Below, piece by piece: positions 1 to 11,406 of a stretch of 64,000 nucleotides of DNA. Every line of letters begins with the position of its first letter. Positions within the stretch are counted from its first letter, which is position 1. The notes under the pieces are model-generated. The model saw nothing but the letters and a program-made list of their open reading frames with translations, ran no database searches and was not told where the DNA came from. The stretch lies in the NCBI GenBank assembly GCA_902729315.2, contig LR746269.1, forward strand, positions 7,786,231 to 7,850,230, written 5' to 3'. Both the position numbers and the translations under genes were made by a program. The stretch is from Spirodela intermedia. Lineage: Eukaryota > Streptophyta > Magnoliopsida > Alismatales > Araceae.

Positions 1-3000
1 AGCTCTGCCATTCTCTCCATCATCCATGTTCTTTGCCGCCGATTCAATAGACCATATCTGTCTCTTTCATACGACAGCCGATGCCGGGCTACACACAAGA
101 AAAGATTGAGGGCAAACCATAGAGAATCCCTCCCTGCGCTGGAAACTACCTGTCATATGTTCAAAATAAATAATGAGACGGAAATTATTTAAATTTCTAG
201 AATAACCCAGAAGACTGTTGAAAATTACCAATTATTTTTCATTTCTCGAGTGTCCGACCTTTATTTAATTGGGTATAGCTAACTAATTGGGGGTCATCTC
301 TAAATAACTATTCAAAAGCCTCTTTAAAAGACAAAACGGTGTAGGTTGATTCATTCCCATGACCGTCAAATATCTTGTATTGTCTTCCTATATCAACCTC
401 AGATGCATACCCTTCCATCAATAAGATAAAAGTATTCCATATTTATCTTGGACTTCTACTATACGTTACTACTAAGATATTAAAAGTAATCGTACCTCGT
501 GAATGACGAAGAATGTACATTTTTCATTCTGTCAATTATTTTTTCTTATCTGTTATCAATAGATATAAAAGAAAGGAAAGTAAAACTAGGCTTGTATAAT
601 AACTTGCATACCATTTCCAGCTGTATCAATTTTTATCTTGAGTTGATTTCGTCATTGATTTCTCCTTCTCGTGGAGATATATCCAACCGCGAACTTATAC
701 GACTGCTCTACCAACACTCCATAGGGACATAGTTTTAAACATTAGGAGAAGGTCCCATAGGTACCAAATGGACTGGAGTACAGATTCCCAGCTATCCTGG
801 TCACTTTAGGAGGTTTGCATAACCAATCACATTGATTCCTGGAATTTGCTTCATTCCTTTGTATGTACACATCCTCATCAAATCCTAAACGTATTAGAAT
901 ATATGCTGGTCCCCACGGAGGCAAGTCTCCCCACGATATTTAGTTAATGGCCACCACCAAATAACAAGCAATGTGGAATCTAACAAGGGAGAAAGGGATA
1001 TCACAGCATGGCAGATTTACGTGGAAAAGTAAACATGGAGGAAAACCACGAGATAAAAGGTGCAATGACTTTTATATAAAGAACTCTAAGTTCATTAATA
1101 TCCATCGCTTCTCACCATGTGCACGTTACAACCCCATACAGCTGCAGTTCCTCCTCACCATCTTAATCGAATTGGGGTTTAAATGCGTCGTCAAAAGACA
1201 GATATCTTTTTTTGATGCCCATGTTGACATCCCACATCAATATGAAGAATTCAAGACTTAATGAGGATATCATCAAATTTTGCTCTTTTGAGTATATGTA
1301 TTATAACCCAGGTCTATGTTTCGTAATGTCAACCAATGATGCCACACGTCAATTTATGCAAACCTTAGAAATAATTGATGTATATTTTCGATATACTACT
1401 AAAAATTGATGAGGTAATACTTTCTATGACAGTATGATTATCTGTTTCAGAGGAATTCACATTTCGAAATCTGATTTGATCTGTTTCAAGTTTTGAAGTG
1501 ATTAAGTTAAGTTGATGTTTTCTACAAGAGAAGAACAATAACAATAGTAGTTGTCATCGACTGCTCTAGGAAGTATTAAATCCAAACCAAGTTGCAAAGG
1601 GAGTAAGATTTCAAATATCTTTGCCATATCCATTTACAACTTGGATGAAATCCGAACCATCATTGAGGTAGGCCTCACTTTCCTACCACATGAACGCTTC
1701 AACTCCTATTCAATGTTTCAATGGTAGATACCTTAACATGCCGTGATTTACATTAAAATAAGTTAGTGTACAAACACGCCCCTCCTATCTTTAACGTAGA
1801 AATGAGGAACATAACTTGCGTAAGGGATAAATAATTGGCAAAACAATTATACATGAAAATATATGCAAAGCAATTGTCGATTATTTACATTGTTGTATAG
1901 GTCTAACTACAGCTTGATACTTTCAGTCATCTAGAATATAAAAGCCATTTTTCATGTTTATACTTTTGGTGCGCAGTTGTTCCCCATTCGTTACAAAATA
2001 TAATATGCATTTTCCCTATTGAAAGAAATGACATTTTCATGTAATGAAGATTATAATGGTCTATGGAGTCAGGTAGAATACTCTCAAAAGCTGTAAAATT
2101 ATGAATATTTAATAATTAATTCAATTTATTTCAATAAATATAGAAACTACTCGCATATCAAGGATTGTGATCAATCAACCAATAATTACAATTAGTAATA
2201 AAACTAAAATCCTTATTAGAGTTCTTTCTTCACTGTCCTTATAAATGTACGGGCTATCTGATAATATTTCTTTACTAAGATCAATTACTATCTAAGGTAG
2301 ATTATGCTGGATTTCAAATTTTAAGCATACTTTGATACAGTCGTTGGACCATCACAAATTTATGACATTCATAAATATTTAATAATACATGCATTGGTTC
2401 AAATGATTCCATTATTTTTTCATTTTAATTTGCGTATCTATATTTCTTGTTTCATCTTACGCATGTCCTAATCCTCATTTACAGGGTACAGATTTAAATA
2501 ACGATAAATAAACGATCTGTTGTAGGGACATTGACTAATCTCGACATGAAAAATTGTGTTCCTCAATTTTCTCAGACTGACAATAGAGTAGCACAGTCAA
2601 CAGATCAGGTAATCCCACTCCTAAAATACTTGTCTTTGAATTGGTCTCCAGGTTTAGAAGTGCCTTCCCTCTATCAAATGGAGTCTTTTACGTAAACTTT
2701 AGAAAACCCTTTATCTCCTCAGAAAAAATAATACAGTGATAGCGTACGTACTATCTGGGTGTAGAAAACTAGTGAAAACATTACCAAGGAAATGATAAAG
2801 GATTTAAATGGAACACTCCAAACTCGGCAGAAAAACCATAACAAGAAATACCTTCAGTATATGTGAAAAGGTGATCGGTGATTACACACCTCTTTTCTTC
2901 ATTGGGAACAAAGAATGTGACATTACGTTCTATAATCATGTTAAAGCGACAAAACTGTTTCGAGAGGAAAATACCGCAAGCTGAACAAGAGAGATCGACA

Positions 3001-3144
3001 CGAATTGATGGTGTCTGCTTTTACTTATATTTATTTTGGATCATGTAGTCCTGCATCTAAAAATATGTATTTAATATATCCATTAAAAACATGTGGAAAG
3101 GTTGACAGCATGATACCTGTTGACGTGAGCAGATATATTTATAT

Positions 3145-3186
<42 letters not shown>

Positions 3187-4828
3187 CACAGAGACACAGA
3201 GAGAGAGAGAGTGAGACTGTAAAAAGAACGCTTGAGTCAGGCCGTTTTCAGACATCTATGTGACTAGTCCTAGTTTAGCAAGCACCTGCCTCGCTCTTCT
3301 GGTTTGTCTTTAGTGTGCTAGAAAACTGTGTTGAAGGATGTGGTCCTGTCAACGTTTATGATCCCCTCATGGAGTAAATCTTAAGATGCCTTCCGAGTTC
3401 ATCGTCACCCAGGCGTGCGCTAGAAACTATACACTACCGCACACCCTGTGGAACGATCTTTCATAGTTCATGGAATGGATGATGATGCCACGAGGGATGA
3501 CGAATTCCTCTTTGTTTTGACCCTTAGACCAGTTGTCATGGGAGAGACATAATAGATCCACGACATATGTGTCCCAATCATGGCCGACGGCGATGGATGT
3601 CCGAAAGGAAGGAGGGAGGGGTGAAGGAATCTAAGTAGCTTCCCCATTGATTACAGCCATGGAGCTCTGGGGTCATCTCTAAATTTAGAATACAGCTGCA
3701 CTGCTTAAGTTCAGCCGTCGCATCAGGAAGTCAGAAAGGGGAAAGAAGGATCAGTGGGGGAAGAGGAAAAAACCAGCAGCAAGCCCTTTCCCCCATTCCT
3801 CTTATCCTCTCAGAAACTTCCCTTTTGCGTCATAAGATTCTATTGGTATCTTCTAAAGCAGGAGGTAGCAGGAGCGGTGGCATTAGGGTTAGAGGGAGGG
3901 GGTGGCCGGAAAGAATAAGAATCGGAGGTCCCACTGAGCACTACTACCTCATCCGGCTGTAATGCCAACACCGACCTCATCTGCGATGCTGCGACCCGAG
4001 TTCGCCCCTATCTTCCTCATGGAAGCCATATCCCTCTTATTCCCTCCACACTCGACCAAAACCCTATTCTGGGTAGGGATAGAAGAACCAGTCGTGAGAC
4101 ACCATTTTCACGTTGATGCAGCACGAGCTAAATGGCGGAATGACCATTTTTCTTGAATTAGCTAGTCTTCAGTAGCCTTTGATAATTCTGTCACGCTAGA
4201 GTTATGGAGAAAGCCACAACCCACCATTCTTCATCAAGATCAAGTCCACCCTCCTGTAAGTAGATAAGCATTCGAAGAGTCCAGAGTGTGATCGCAGTCA
4301 CCGTTGGTTCATCGTAGAAGGGTGCGGAACGAATCTCAGACACCAACCAAAAGGCAAAAGAAAGGACGAGGAGCACGTTTTCATGGGTGAGATGGAGATG
4401 ATCTCATGAAGATTTAGTTCATCGAAATCTCCCTTTCCTCACCGAAATGTGGCAGTCAACGTTGAAAGAACATATTCAGGAATCCTCCGGAAAACAGAAA
4501 CCAGAAAAATATCTTCTACTTTTCTCCTTAGTATGAAAAATGAGTTTGCCATGGATGTTTTCATTTGCACGCGAATGGACCTCTGTCTCCAGGAGGGTTA
4601 ACCTCAAAGCTCCAGTTTTTTGCTTGTGTGCGCAGATGACAGAGGAAACGGAACAAGGAAATAAATTCACAGCATCTACATCGAGATAGTGTGGATACCC
4701 ACCAGACAGCTCCACCCGATTGACCCCGAAGCGGAGCCCAGAAACCTACAAAAAACGTTTCCTTCTCAAAACAGTTGAGACAAGAAAGGGCATACATCTC
4801 ATTAATGGAGCATCACGTACCATTATTC
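1..4828. other. Intergenic DNA, no gene recognised
   Basis: AT-rich in the first 3 kb and more mixed from about 3.4 kb. Short open frames exist on both strands but none shows a domain, a splice-supported extension or codon use that I recognise. The stretch 3,600-4,400 is less AT-rich and has the feel of old genic sequence, but I cannot assign it. A GA microsatellite lies at 3149-3211. Confidence 0.6.
3149..3211. repeat. (GA)n microsatellite
   Basis: About 63 bases of GA dinucleotides, interrupted in the second half by GACACA-type units. It creates an artefactual Arg-Glu-rich reading frame. Confidence 0.9.
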
Positions 4829-4836
4829 TATAAATA
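4829..4836 (+). promoter_or_regulatory. TATA box of glutaredoxin gene 1
   Basis: TATAAATA lies 121 bases upstream of the ATG at 4950, a fitting distance for a short 5' leader. The partner gene has a similar box at a similar distance. Confidence 0.6.
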
Positions 4837-4949
4837 GAGAACGCGGAGGACCCGAGATCACCACGTATCGAACTCGTCGAGCCATCCGCATCCTCGCCTC
4901 CGAGTTGTTTTCCCGAAAAGACACCTTCGTCCTTCAATTCTGTAGTCTA

Positions 4950-5291
4950 ATGGACCGGGTGATGAGGTTGGCGTCGCAGAAAGCAGTGGTGATCTTTAGC
5001 GTGAGCTCCTGCTGCCTCTGCCACTCCATGAAGTCCTTCTTCTCCAACCTCGGCGTCAGCTACGCCGTCCACGAGCTCGACGAGTCGCCACAGGGGAAGC
5101 AGATGCAACGGGAGCTTGTTAAGCTTGTTGGCCGCAATACGCCTGTGCCGGCCGTGTTCATAGGCGGCCGTCTGCTGGGTTCGATGGATAAGGTTATGGC
5201 TTTCCACCTCAGCGGAGACCTTCTCCTCATCCTTCGTGATGCCGGAGCCATCTGGCTGCTGCCATCGAAGGCTGGCTACAAGGATGATTGA
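4950..5291 (+). CDS. CC-type (ROXY-class) glutaredoxin, copy 1
   Basis: A 113-residue single-exon protein of the land-plant-specific CC-type glutaredoxin family. Seen: the CCLC active site at residues 21-24 after a short N-terminus and a VVIFSVS strand; the TPVPAVFIGG loop (64-73) that contacts glutathione; and a C-terminal AIWL (100-103) matching the ALWL-type tail. In this family that tail, together with a preceding leucine motif, binds TGA bZIP factors and TOPLESS-type partners, so the likely role is nuclear redox or co-repressor control of stress, nitrogen or development genes. The frame is open 45 bases further upstream, but MDRVM is the usual family start and aligns exactly with the paralogue at 7748-8089. 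An AATAAA lies at 5324-5329. I cannot say which ROXY orthologue it is. Confidence 0.9.
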   Translation: MDRVMRLASQKAVVIFSVSSCCLCHSMKSFFSNLGVSYAVHELDESPQGKQMQRELVKLVGRNTPVPAVFIGGRLLGSMDKVMAFHLSGDLLLILRDAGAIWLLPSKAGYKDD

Positions 5292-7747
5292 CTGACCAAC
5301 ACCGAGTCTATTTTGTCACAACAATAAAACAATGTAGCCGAGTTGAGTAAAATAAACAAGCGAAGATTTATTTTTCTCTTCATCCCTCTTTAACCCAAAG
5401 AAATCATGCGCGAATATGAGATGTAGGAACCTTGTACTTTTGTTCACCACATTTATGGGCAACTGTCTTAAGCTCTGGTCTGTGAGCCTTTCTTTTCTCT
5501 ACTTTCCAAGAAAATGAAGCTCGCAGTTGTCATTAAATTTAAATAGATCTTCATATTGCTTATACGGCTCAAGCAGAGGACCGTCGCCAGTCCCTTCCTG
5601 TGTGTGAAGCCCCAGTTCTTGCGAATTTTTCTTTTCTACTAACCACTGAGGAAGACTAAGCATGCAGTGGAAGAAGAACGGAACGCCCATATGTATCGTT
5701 ATCATGGTGTACATAGAGACAGCACCATTCAGAATTAAATCTTGTGAAGATTTCCATGAAGGAAATATATATCGTCAGTATCTGCTCACTTCGGCGTTTT
5801 GATGATCCAACTGGTGAGACCCTCCTTTCACCACCCTCTTCTCGGCTAATTGCATCCATCCGACGAGATGGTGCCTTCTGCTCTGCAACAGCCATAAAAC
5901 TTCATCATCGTACGAACTCTTTTTAAATTCGAAAAATTTATTAGTACGTCATATTTTCTTTTCGATCGACCAGGCGTGTCTGAGCATCTTTTGCTTTCAT
6001 TCTATGTATCGTCTCGTCTTTTCTTTGAGTGAATCCTCGATTCTTTACACGTCTGACCTCACTAGTATTACCTAACTTTATGACCATAACTTTTTGACAT
6101 TCTGGGAGTATATGAAATGCCAATGAATTATTTACATTGTATGACGTCAGAAAATTTATGGACGGAGACTGTGTTGAGCAAGAGTAGGGAGCTGAAAAGA
6201 AAAAAAAAAAAGGGATATCTTGTATGGATATATCGTAATCTCGAATGCAGATTGTGGAAAGGAAACTAATAAGTGACTTAAAATTAGGCATTCCACAGAA
6301 CGACTGTTGAAGGTAATTTGTTTTAAAGTGAATCAACGATTTGCTTTGATGGTAGTTCTCGTTGAGTGCCACTAAAAATATGGAGATCAGTAAAAGTCGT
6401 GCAACCAGATATTATACATTATAAAATATGTTTTACGTTTAATGATTCCTTCCCCTGTAGTAGATAAAAAAAACGTAATAAACACAGTGTTAATAAGCAT
6501 TGGACTAGATAGAGAAGTCCAATTCTGGTAATGCCAAGTCAACTTTTAACGGTGGCTTGAGGCTCCGCTCACATATAACCCGCAAGCAAGCCTAACCTTA
6601 TGGCTAATATGTCATCTCTTAGATACCTTGCACTCTTCTCGGATTATGTATTAAATCCAAAAAACGACATGTGCAATAAGTTTAGCTCCAAACTGGCGTA
6701 TTAGATGGCTTCCATTGATTAACAATCATCCCATCAACCCCTTGGTCGTGTACGTATTCGATTCTCCCAGCTGAGATTTTACCATCAGAAAAATTTAAGA
6801 TCAAAGCATTTCTTCATCAATCAAGAAATTTTATTTCATTGGGCTATACTGCAACTGACTGTATATATGAAACTCCTTTGAAAGTATAAATAGATCGAGC
6901 GTACTACTGTGTCTGCGGATGGGTGTGAATAAAATCAGAAGATGAAAGGGAGATGTCATCAGCCACAGGATGGAGGCGTAGACGAGTACAGATACTTAGA
7001 ACATCTATTTCTTTTTCGGGACAATTCTTCTCGGAGGTATGGGAGAATACGATCAGATGGAAGAGCTATTGTATACATCATATACATAAAGCCAATGTTG
7101 ACTAACCATGCTTTTATTGTCCATGAATAATAATTTGAAACCTACCCAGAAGAGCAGCGATTTCCATGTTCTACAGTTGATAACGATGAACACCAGATTT
7201 CTCTCGACTGGAGTAGCTGACATCACACGTATTTTTCTTACCTAAATGGATCATTCTCTTGACTGGTTATCTATATAGATTATGTTATGAAAAATAAACA
7301 ACCAAATAAAGACATATTTTGAATATGCAAAATAGTCTATAGGAGCCTAGAAAATAGTTACCTCGGATCTTTTCAAAGGGTTTGACTCTTTATTGAAGTG
7401 GTGCATTTAGTTAGTTACGAGGTATCTTTAATGACAACGCAAAAGCATCAGTTAAAGAAAAAAGATTCTATCATTTAAAGAATTACCATAAACCTTGCAG
7501 CATTGCCATAAACCTTGTAGATCCTTGCAATGAATAAGATGAAATCCGTCCTTATTCATCTTATGCGTCGAACACTTTTCTTTCCTTTGCTGTAACATGA
7601 AGCATATACCCAGATTGAGGAAGTTGCCAAAAGGGACATTTTTCACGGATTTCCTATACGTTTTATCTCTCTCACGTACTGGAAAGAAGGAACTCAACAC
7701 CCTTACATTTCCGTTTATTGACGCAAAATACACTCGGCCCCGGTTAG
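5292..7747. other. Spacer between the two glutaredoxin genes
   Basis: About 2.5 kb between the 3' ends of the two genes. It should carry both 3' ends and terminators. No further coding region, transposon ends or RNA gene is recognisable. Confidence 0.6.
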
Positions 7748-8089
7748 TCAACTATCGCTGTATCGAGCCTTGGAAGGCAGCAGCCAAATGGCACCGGCGT
7801 CTCTGAGGATGAGGAGGAGGTCTCCGCTGAGATGGAGAGCCATGACCTTCTCCATCGTCCCCACCAGACTCCCGCCGATGAAGACCGCCGGCACCGGCGG
7901 CTTGCGGCCGACGAGATCAGCCAGTTCCCCCAGCATCTGCTTCCCGTGCGGCAGCTCGTCGAGCTCGTGGGCGGCGTAGCTCACGCCGAGGTTGGAGAAG
8001 AAGGCCTTCATGGAGTGGCAGAAGCAGCAGGAGCTTACGCTGAAGATCACCACTGCTTTCTGCGACGCCAACCACATCACGCGGTCCAT
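7748..8089 (-). CDS. CC-type (ROXY-class) glutaredoxin, copy 2
   Basis: A 113-residue single-exon paralogue of the gene at 4950-5291, with the same length and the same start (MDRVM). I counted 20 differences, so about 82% identity. The active site is CCFC instead of CCLC (residues 21-24). The PVPAVFIGG loop and the C-terminal AIWL are kept. Changes cluster in the middle (residues 46-79) and in the last four residues, leaving both functional ends intact, so both copies look active. The role is inferred as for copy 1: a CC-type glutaredoxin interacting with TGA factors. The frame is open five codons further upstream, but the conserved start is preferred. Opposite-strand frames here are shadows. 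Confidence 0.9.
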   Translation of the reverse strand: MDRVMWLASQKAVVIFSVSSCCFCHSMKAFFSNLGVSYAAHELDELPHGKQMLGELADLVGRKPPVPAVFIGGSLVGTMEKVMALHLSGDLLLILRDAGAIWLLPSKARYSDS

Positions 8090-8197
8090 GGAGTCGCAGA
8101 GCATAGAATGTATAAAATTTCCCCCTCTGACGGACTATTTGCAGGAGGTGGCCAACGTCTTGCTGAATTCACTGTGTGGAGAGCTTGGGTTCTCCAT

Positions 8198-8205
8198 CTT
8201 ATATA
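8198..8205 (-). promoter_or_regulatory. TATA box of glutaredoxin gene 2
   Basis: TATATAAG on the minus strand, about 110 bases upstream of the ATG at 8089, mirrors the TATA-to-ATG spacing of copy 1. Confidence 0.55.
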
Positions 8206-10138
8206 AGTATAATGCCAGGAATCTTCACTGTTTCTGGTCTCGACTGTTCCGACGACGGAAAGGAATGAATATTTGTCGTGTTTAGATCTCTGCAGTCCTC
8301 TTCGTCGTCATTCGGAGAGCTTCGAGTGGATGCCCACGCAATCTTCATGAAGATGCTGTCAATCTATCATCTTCATCCTCTTTCTCTGGTTCCCTGGAGG
8401 CTCTTGTTATCCTACCACCCCACTAGTGACGTATCTTCGTTTCACAAAGTTAAATCAAGAAGCTTCGGGGGTTGATCATTCGAAAGAAAGATCGTCCTAG
8501 AAAGATATAACACTCATTTGCTTCTAGATGAAAACATTCATCAGTGAACCTTTTTCTAACACTAAGGCCACGAATGGAAGGTAATCTTCATGGTGATGAG
8601 AAATCCTTGAGAAGGCTTACTAGTGAGATTAGACTAGGATCCACCATGGGATCCGGAAAGCATGACAACATTTTTCTACCGATTGTTTACGTTGTAAATC
8701 CTAAAAAATTATGAAGGGGAACAACCATGACCTACGACAAAGGGAGAGTTGGGAAGCAATTATTAAAAAATATTAGGAAAATTAAATAATAAATTATAAA
8801 TTAATGGAAAGCAATGTAGACGATCAACTATTGTTGAGGAAAAAGGCAAATATTCCACCTCCGTGCTCTCTAGATAACCTGCAATGCAAGAGAGTTTGAC
8901 GCTACGAAGTCTGAGCTCAGGAGATGTGGTGGTACAAAACTGATAATACCCAATACAAGATTCCATGAACAAATAAATAATCATTATGATAATTCTGTGT
9001 AGCTTTCTGAAGCATGGTGAGGCTAGTTTGAAGTTGTGGAAGCTTCTTCTTTTGTCAAAGCTTAATGCTTGGAATAGATGCTCTTTTCTGATATTGAAAT
9101 GTTGCCTTTGAGATGAAAAGAGCTTTTTCAATTTTCCTTGTTAATCTTTTCATAGGATATTTTTTCCTTTTTCATTCGAAGATCAAAATGGTTGTAACAT
9201 GATTTTCAACAGTCCACTATAATATTTCTAATGGTTACTAGTAAGCTGCCAGACAACTAGTTTGCACATTGGTTTTTATTAGACGTTGGTTTATATCTTG
9301 TCTTGTATATATACTACAATAAAATCTTATTTATATAAGCAGCTTCTTATAAATGAGCAACTACATAATTTTTTTAAGTAACTAATTTTGACTACTCAAG
9401 GAACTTTATGATGTGTTAGTACAAGTTATTGTGATTAGACTGATACTCACATAAGATATTAACAATGTACACCATTATATCCTTATGTGGTTTTGGTCAT
9501 TATGAGTGAGAGATCTCTTCTTACCAAGTAAGTCAACCCATGCATGCAGAATATAAGAAAAACTACAAGGGAGACAACAAATGGTCTAGAAATCACATGG
9601 GTCTGCCAATGGTTAGACAAATAGGTTTTCAATAGTTTCATATACACAACATAAATATGGAAATGTAAAACTAATATTTTATAGTTGAGTATATTTTTTC
9701 AAGATTAGAACTTGGAGGACTTCAGAAAAAAAAATTACTTCTTAAGTGTTGATGATATATAGTAATTATAATTAGTAGAGGATAGGTTCATGAGCACTCT
9801 ATAAATGACCACAAAACTGATCAGTTAGCTTTAGAATCTCTTCTTCCATTGACTGTTCTCATCGATCCATTTTTTACAAAGAATTTTAAGATGTGGTGAA
9901 GTCTTGAGTTTATTGATAATTTGGTAATTTTTAATATTTCAATTATCGTAAATTCAATATCCTTAATTTAAAGTGATAAGAAAAACACCATATTATCTTC
10001 AACATAATTTGATAACTATTTTCTAGCCAATCATATATATCAAATTCCCTTCCTCCATCCTCCACTCTCTTAGCTCCTACCTCTCACCTTAGTAGTCAGA
10101 CTTCACACTTAGATTGGAGACCCATCTCTCCTATGGCT
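8206..10138. other. Intergenic DNA, no gene recognised
   Basis: Upstream region of glutaredoxin copy 2, becoming strongly AT-rich towards the retroelement. A 122-residue open frame at 8763-9131 on the minus strand has no recognisable domain and biased, low-complexity composition, so I treat it as chance. Confidence 0.55.
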
Positions 10139-11406
10139 TGACGTGACTTAGTCATTGTTTATTAAATCATGTAAATTTAAATTTTATAAAATTAAAAAAT
10201 ACGACTTTTTAGATATTTTGAAATATTTTTAAGTAAATATATCAATTATAATTTAATAAAACTTATAAAATCAGCAATAATTTTCCAAGTCAATCATAAG
10301 GATGTAATATAATATCGAGTATTTATTTAGAATTTTCCTCAAATAATACTATTTTTTATAAATTTTATATTAGAAAATTAAAAATATATATTTAAAATTC
10401 ACAGAAAAAGAAAATAAGGGTGCGGACGTCAAGATGACATCAACACTTGATGAACATGAATCAAGTGAAAATAGAGTTCCGCCTGATGATTCTTACATAA
10501 GTGATTACAAATGATTTAATTAATCAAATTAAGATCTGTAAAAGTAGAAAAAATCATAATTGAATGAAGTATATCTTAGTAAATTTAAATCACACAAATT
10601 AGTCACTAAATGAGGTAAAAATTAAGTTGAAAGTAGAAAAATAAAATTCTAACATCGCGATGGTTATGCGTCGACGATGCACTAAAATCTTGAGTGTTTG
10701 GAAGGATCATCGTGTAGTGTCCACAACCTAAAAGGTTCTCCTTAGATAAGGACAATGTGGGTAATCTTTAGATCTCTTTACAAAGTTTAGAGATCAATAA
10801 AATGAGTCGTCAAATCATCTCTAACAACCATCACCCAGTAGAGTGAAAAAACGACGATTTTGCAGCTCTCTAACAACTGTCACTTGACGGAAAGGAGCTG
10901 GATAGAGGTGGGGCACATATCAAGGAGCTTCATCCTCAGGTCTACACAACAAGAGAAGGCTCTTCATCGCATCTAGTACACTCTCAAGAGGTGACGACTC
11001 GTCTCTTAATAGATCGTCCTCTTCCCAATGATGGCTTATTTGTCGATCAATTAGAGATATTTTACTCGATAGATTTGTGATCATTTTATCACAAATCGTT
11101 CAGTAATTTTAGTAACAATACTTCGTAAATCGTGTTGACGAGATTTTTGCCGATGATCTAGCGATTTTGGTTGCCTAACCCTTCACCGACGATCTGCATG
11201 AAAGTTACGATAATCAGATAAAAAAATATGAGTTTTGGCTCTAGGATGATTTGAACCTACGCCGGTCGCTCGTCCTTTTTAGGAAAGGTGTGATGCAGGT
11301 TTAGTCTTACATTACTTGTATGCTAAAGTTTCAGGCAAATATATAGTAATGTTACATTTGCAAACAAGTCCCTTTCTCACATGTGTACAACCACTCTTTA
11401 CCTCTA
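10139..11406 (-). repeat. Left LTR (3' LTR) of the Gypsy-type element
   Basis: Starts with TGACGTGACTTAGTCATTG and aligns with the copy at 15603 over its whole length. Shared blocks include AAAATAAGGGTG, GACGTCAAGATGAC and AACAAGT(C/T)(C/T)CTTTCTC. A purine-rich stretch on the minus strand just beyond the right end (11396-11410) could be the polypurine tract. The right boundary is good to perhaps 15 bases. Confidence 0.75.

Noticed and set aside
11240-11262. tRNA-like B-box word (GGTTCAAATC on the minus strand) inside the left LTR
   Set aside because: No matching A-box, anticodon arm or acceptor stem around it, and the word is altered in the other LTR.
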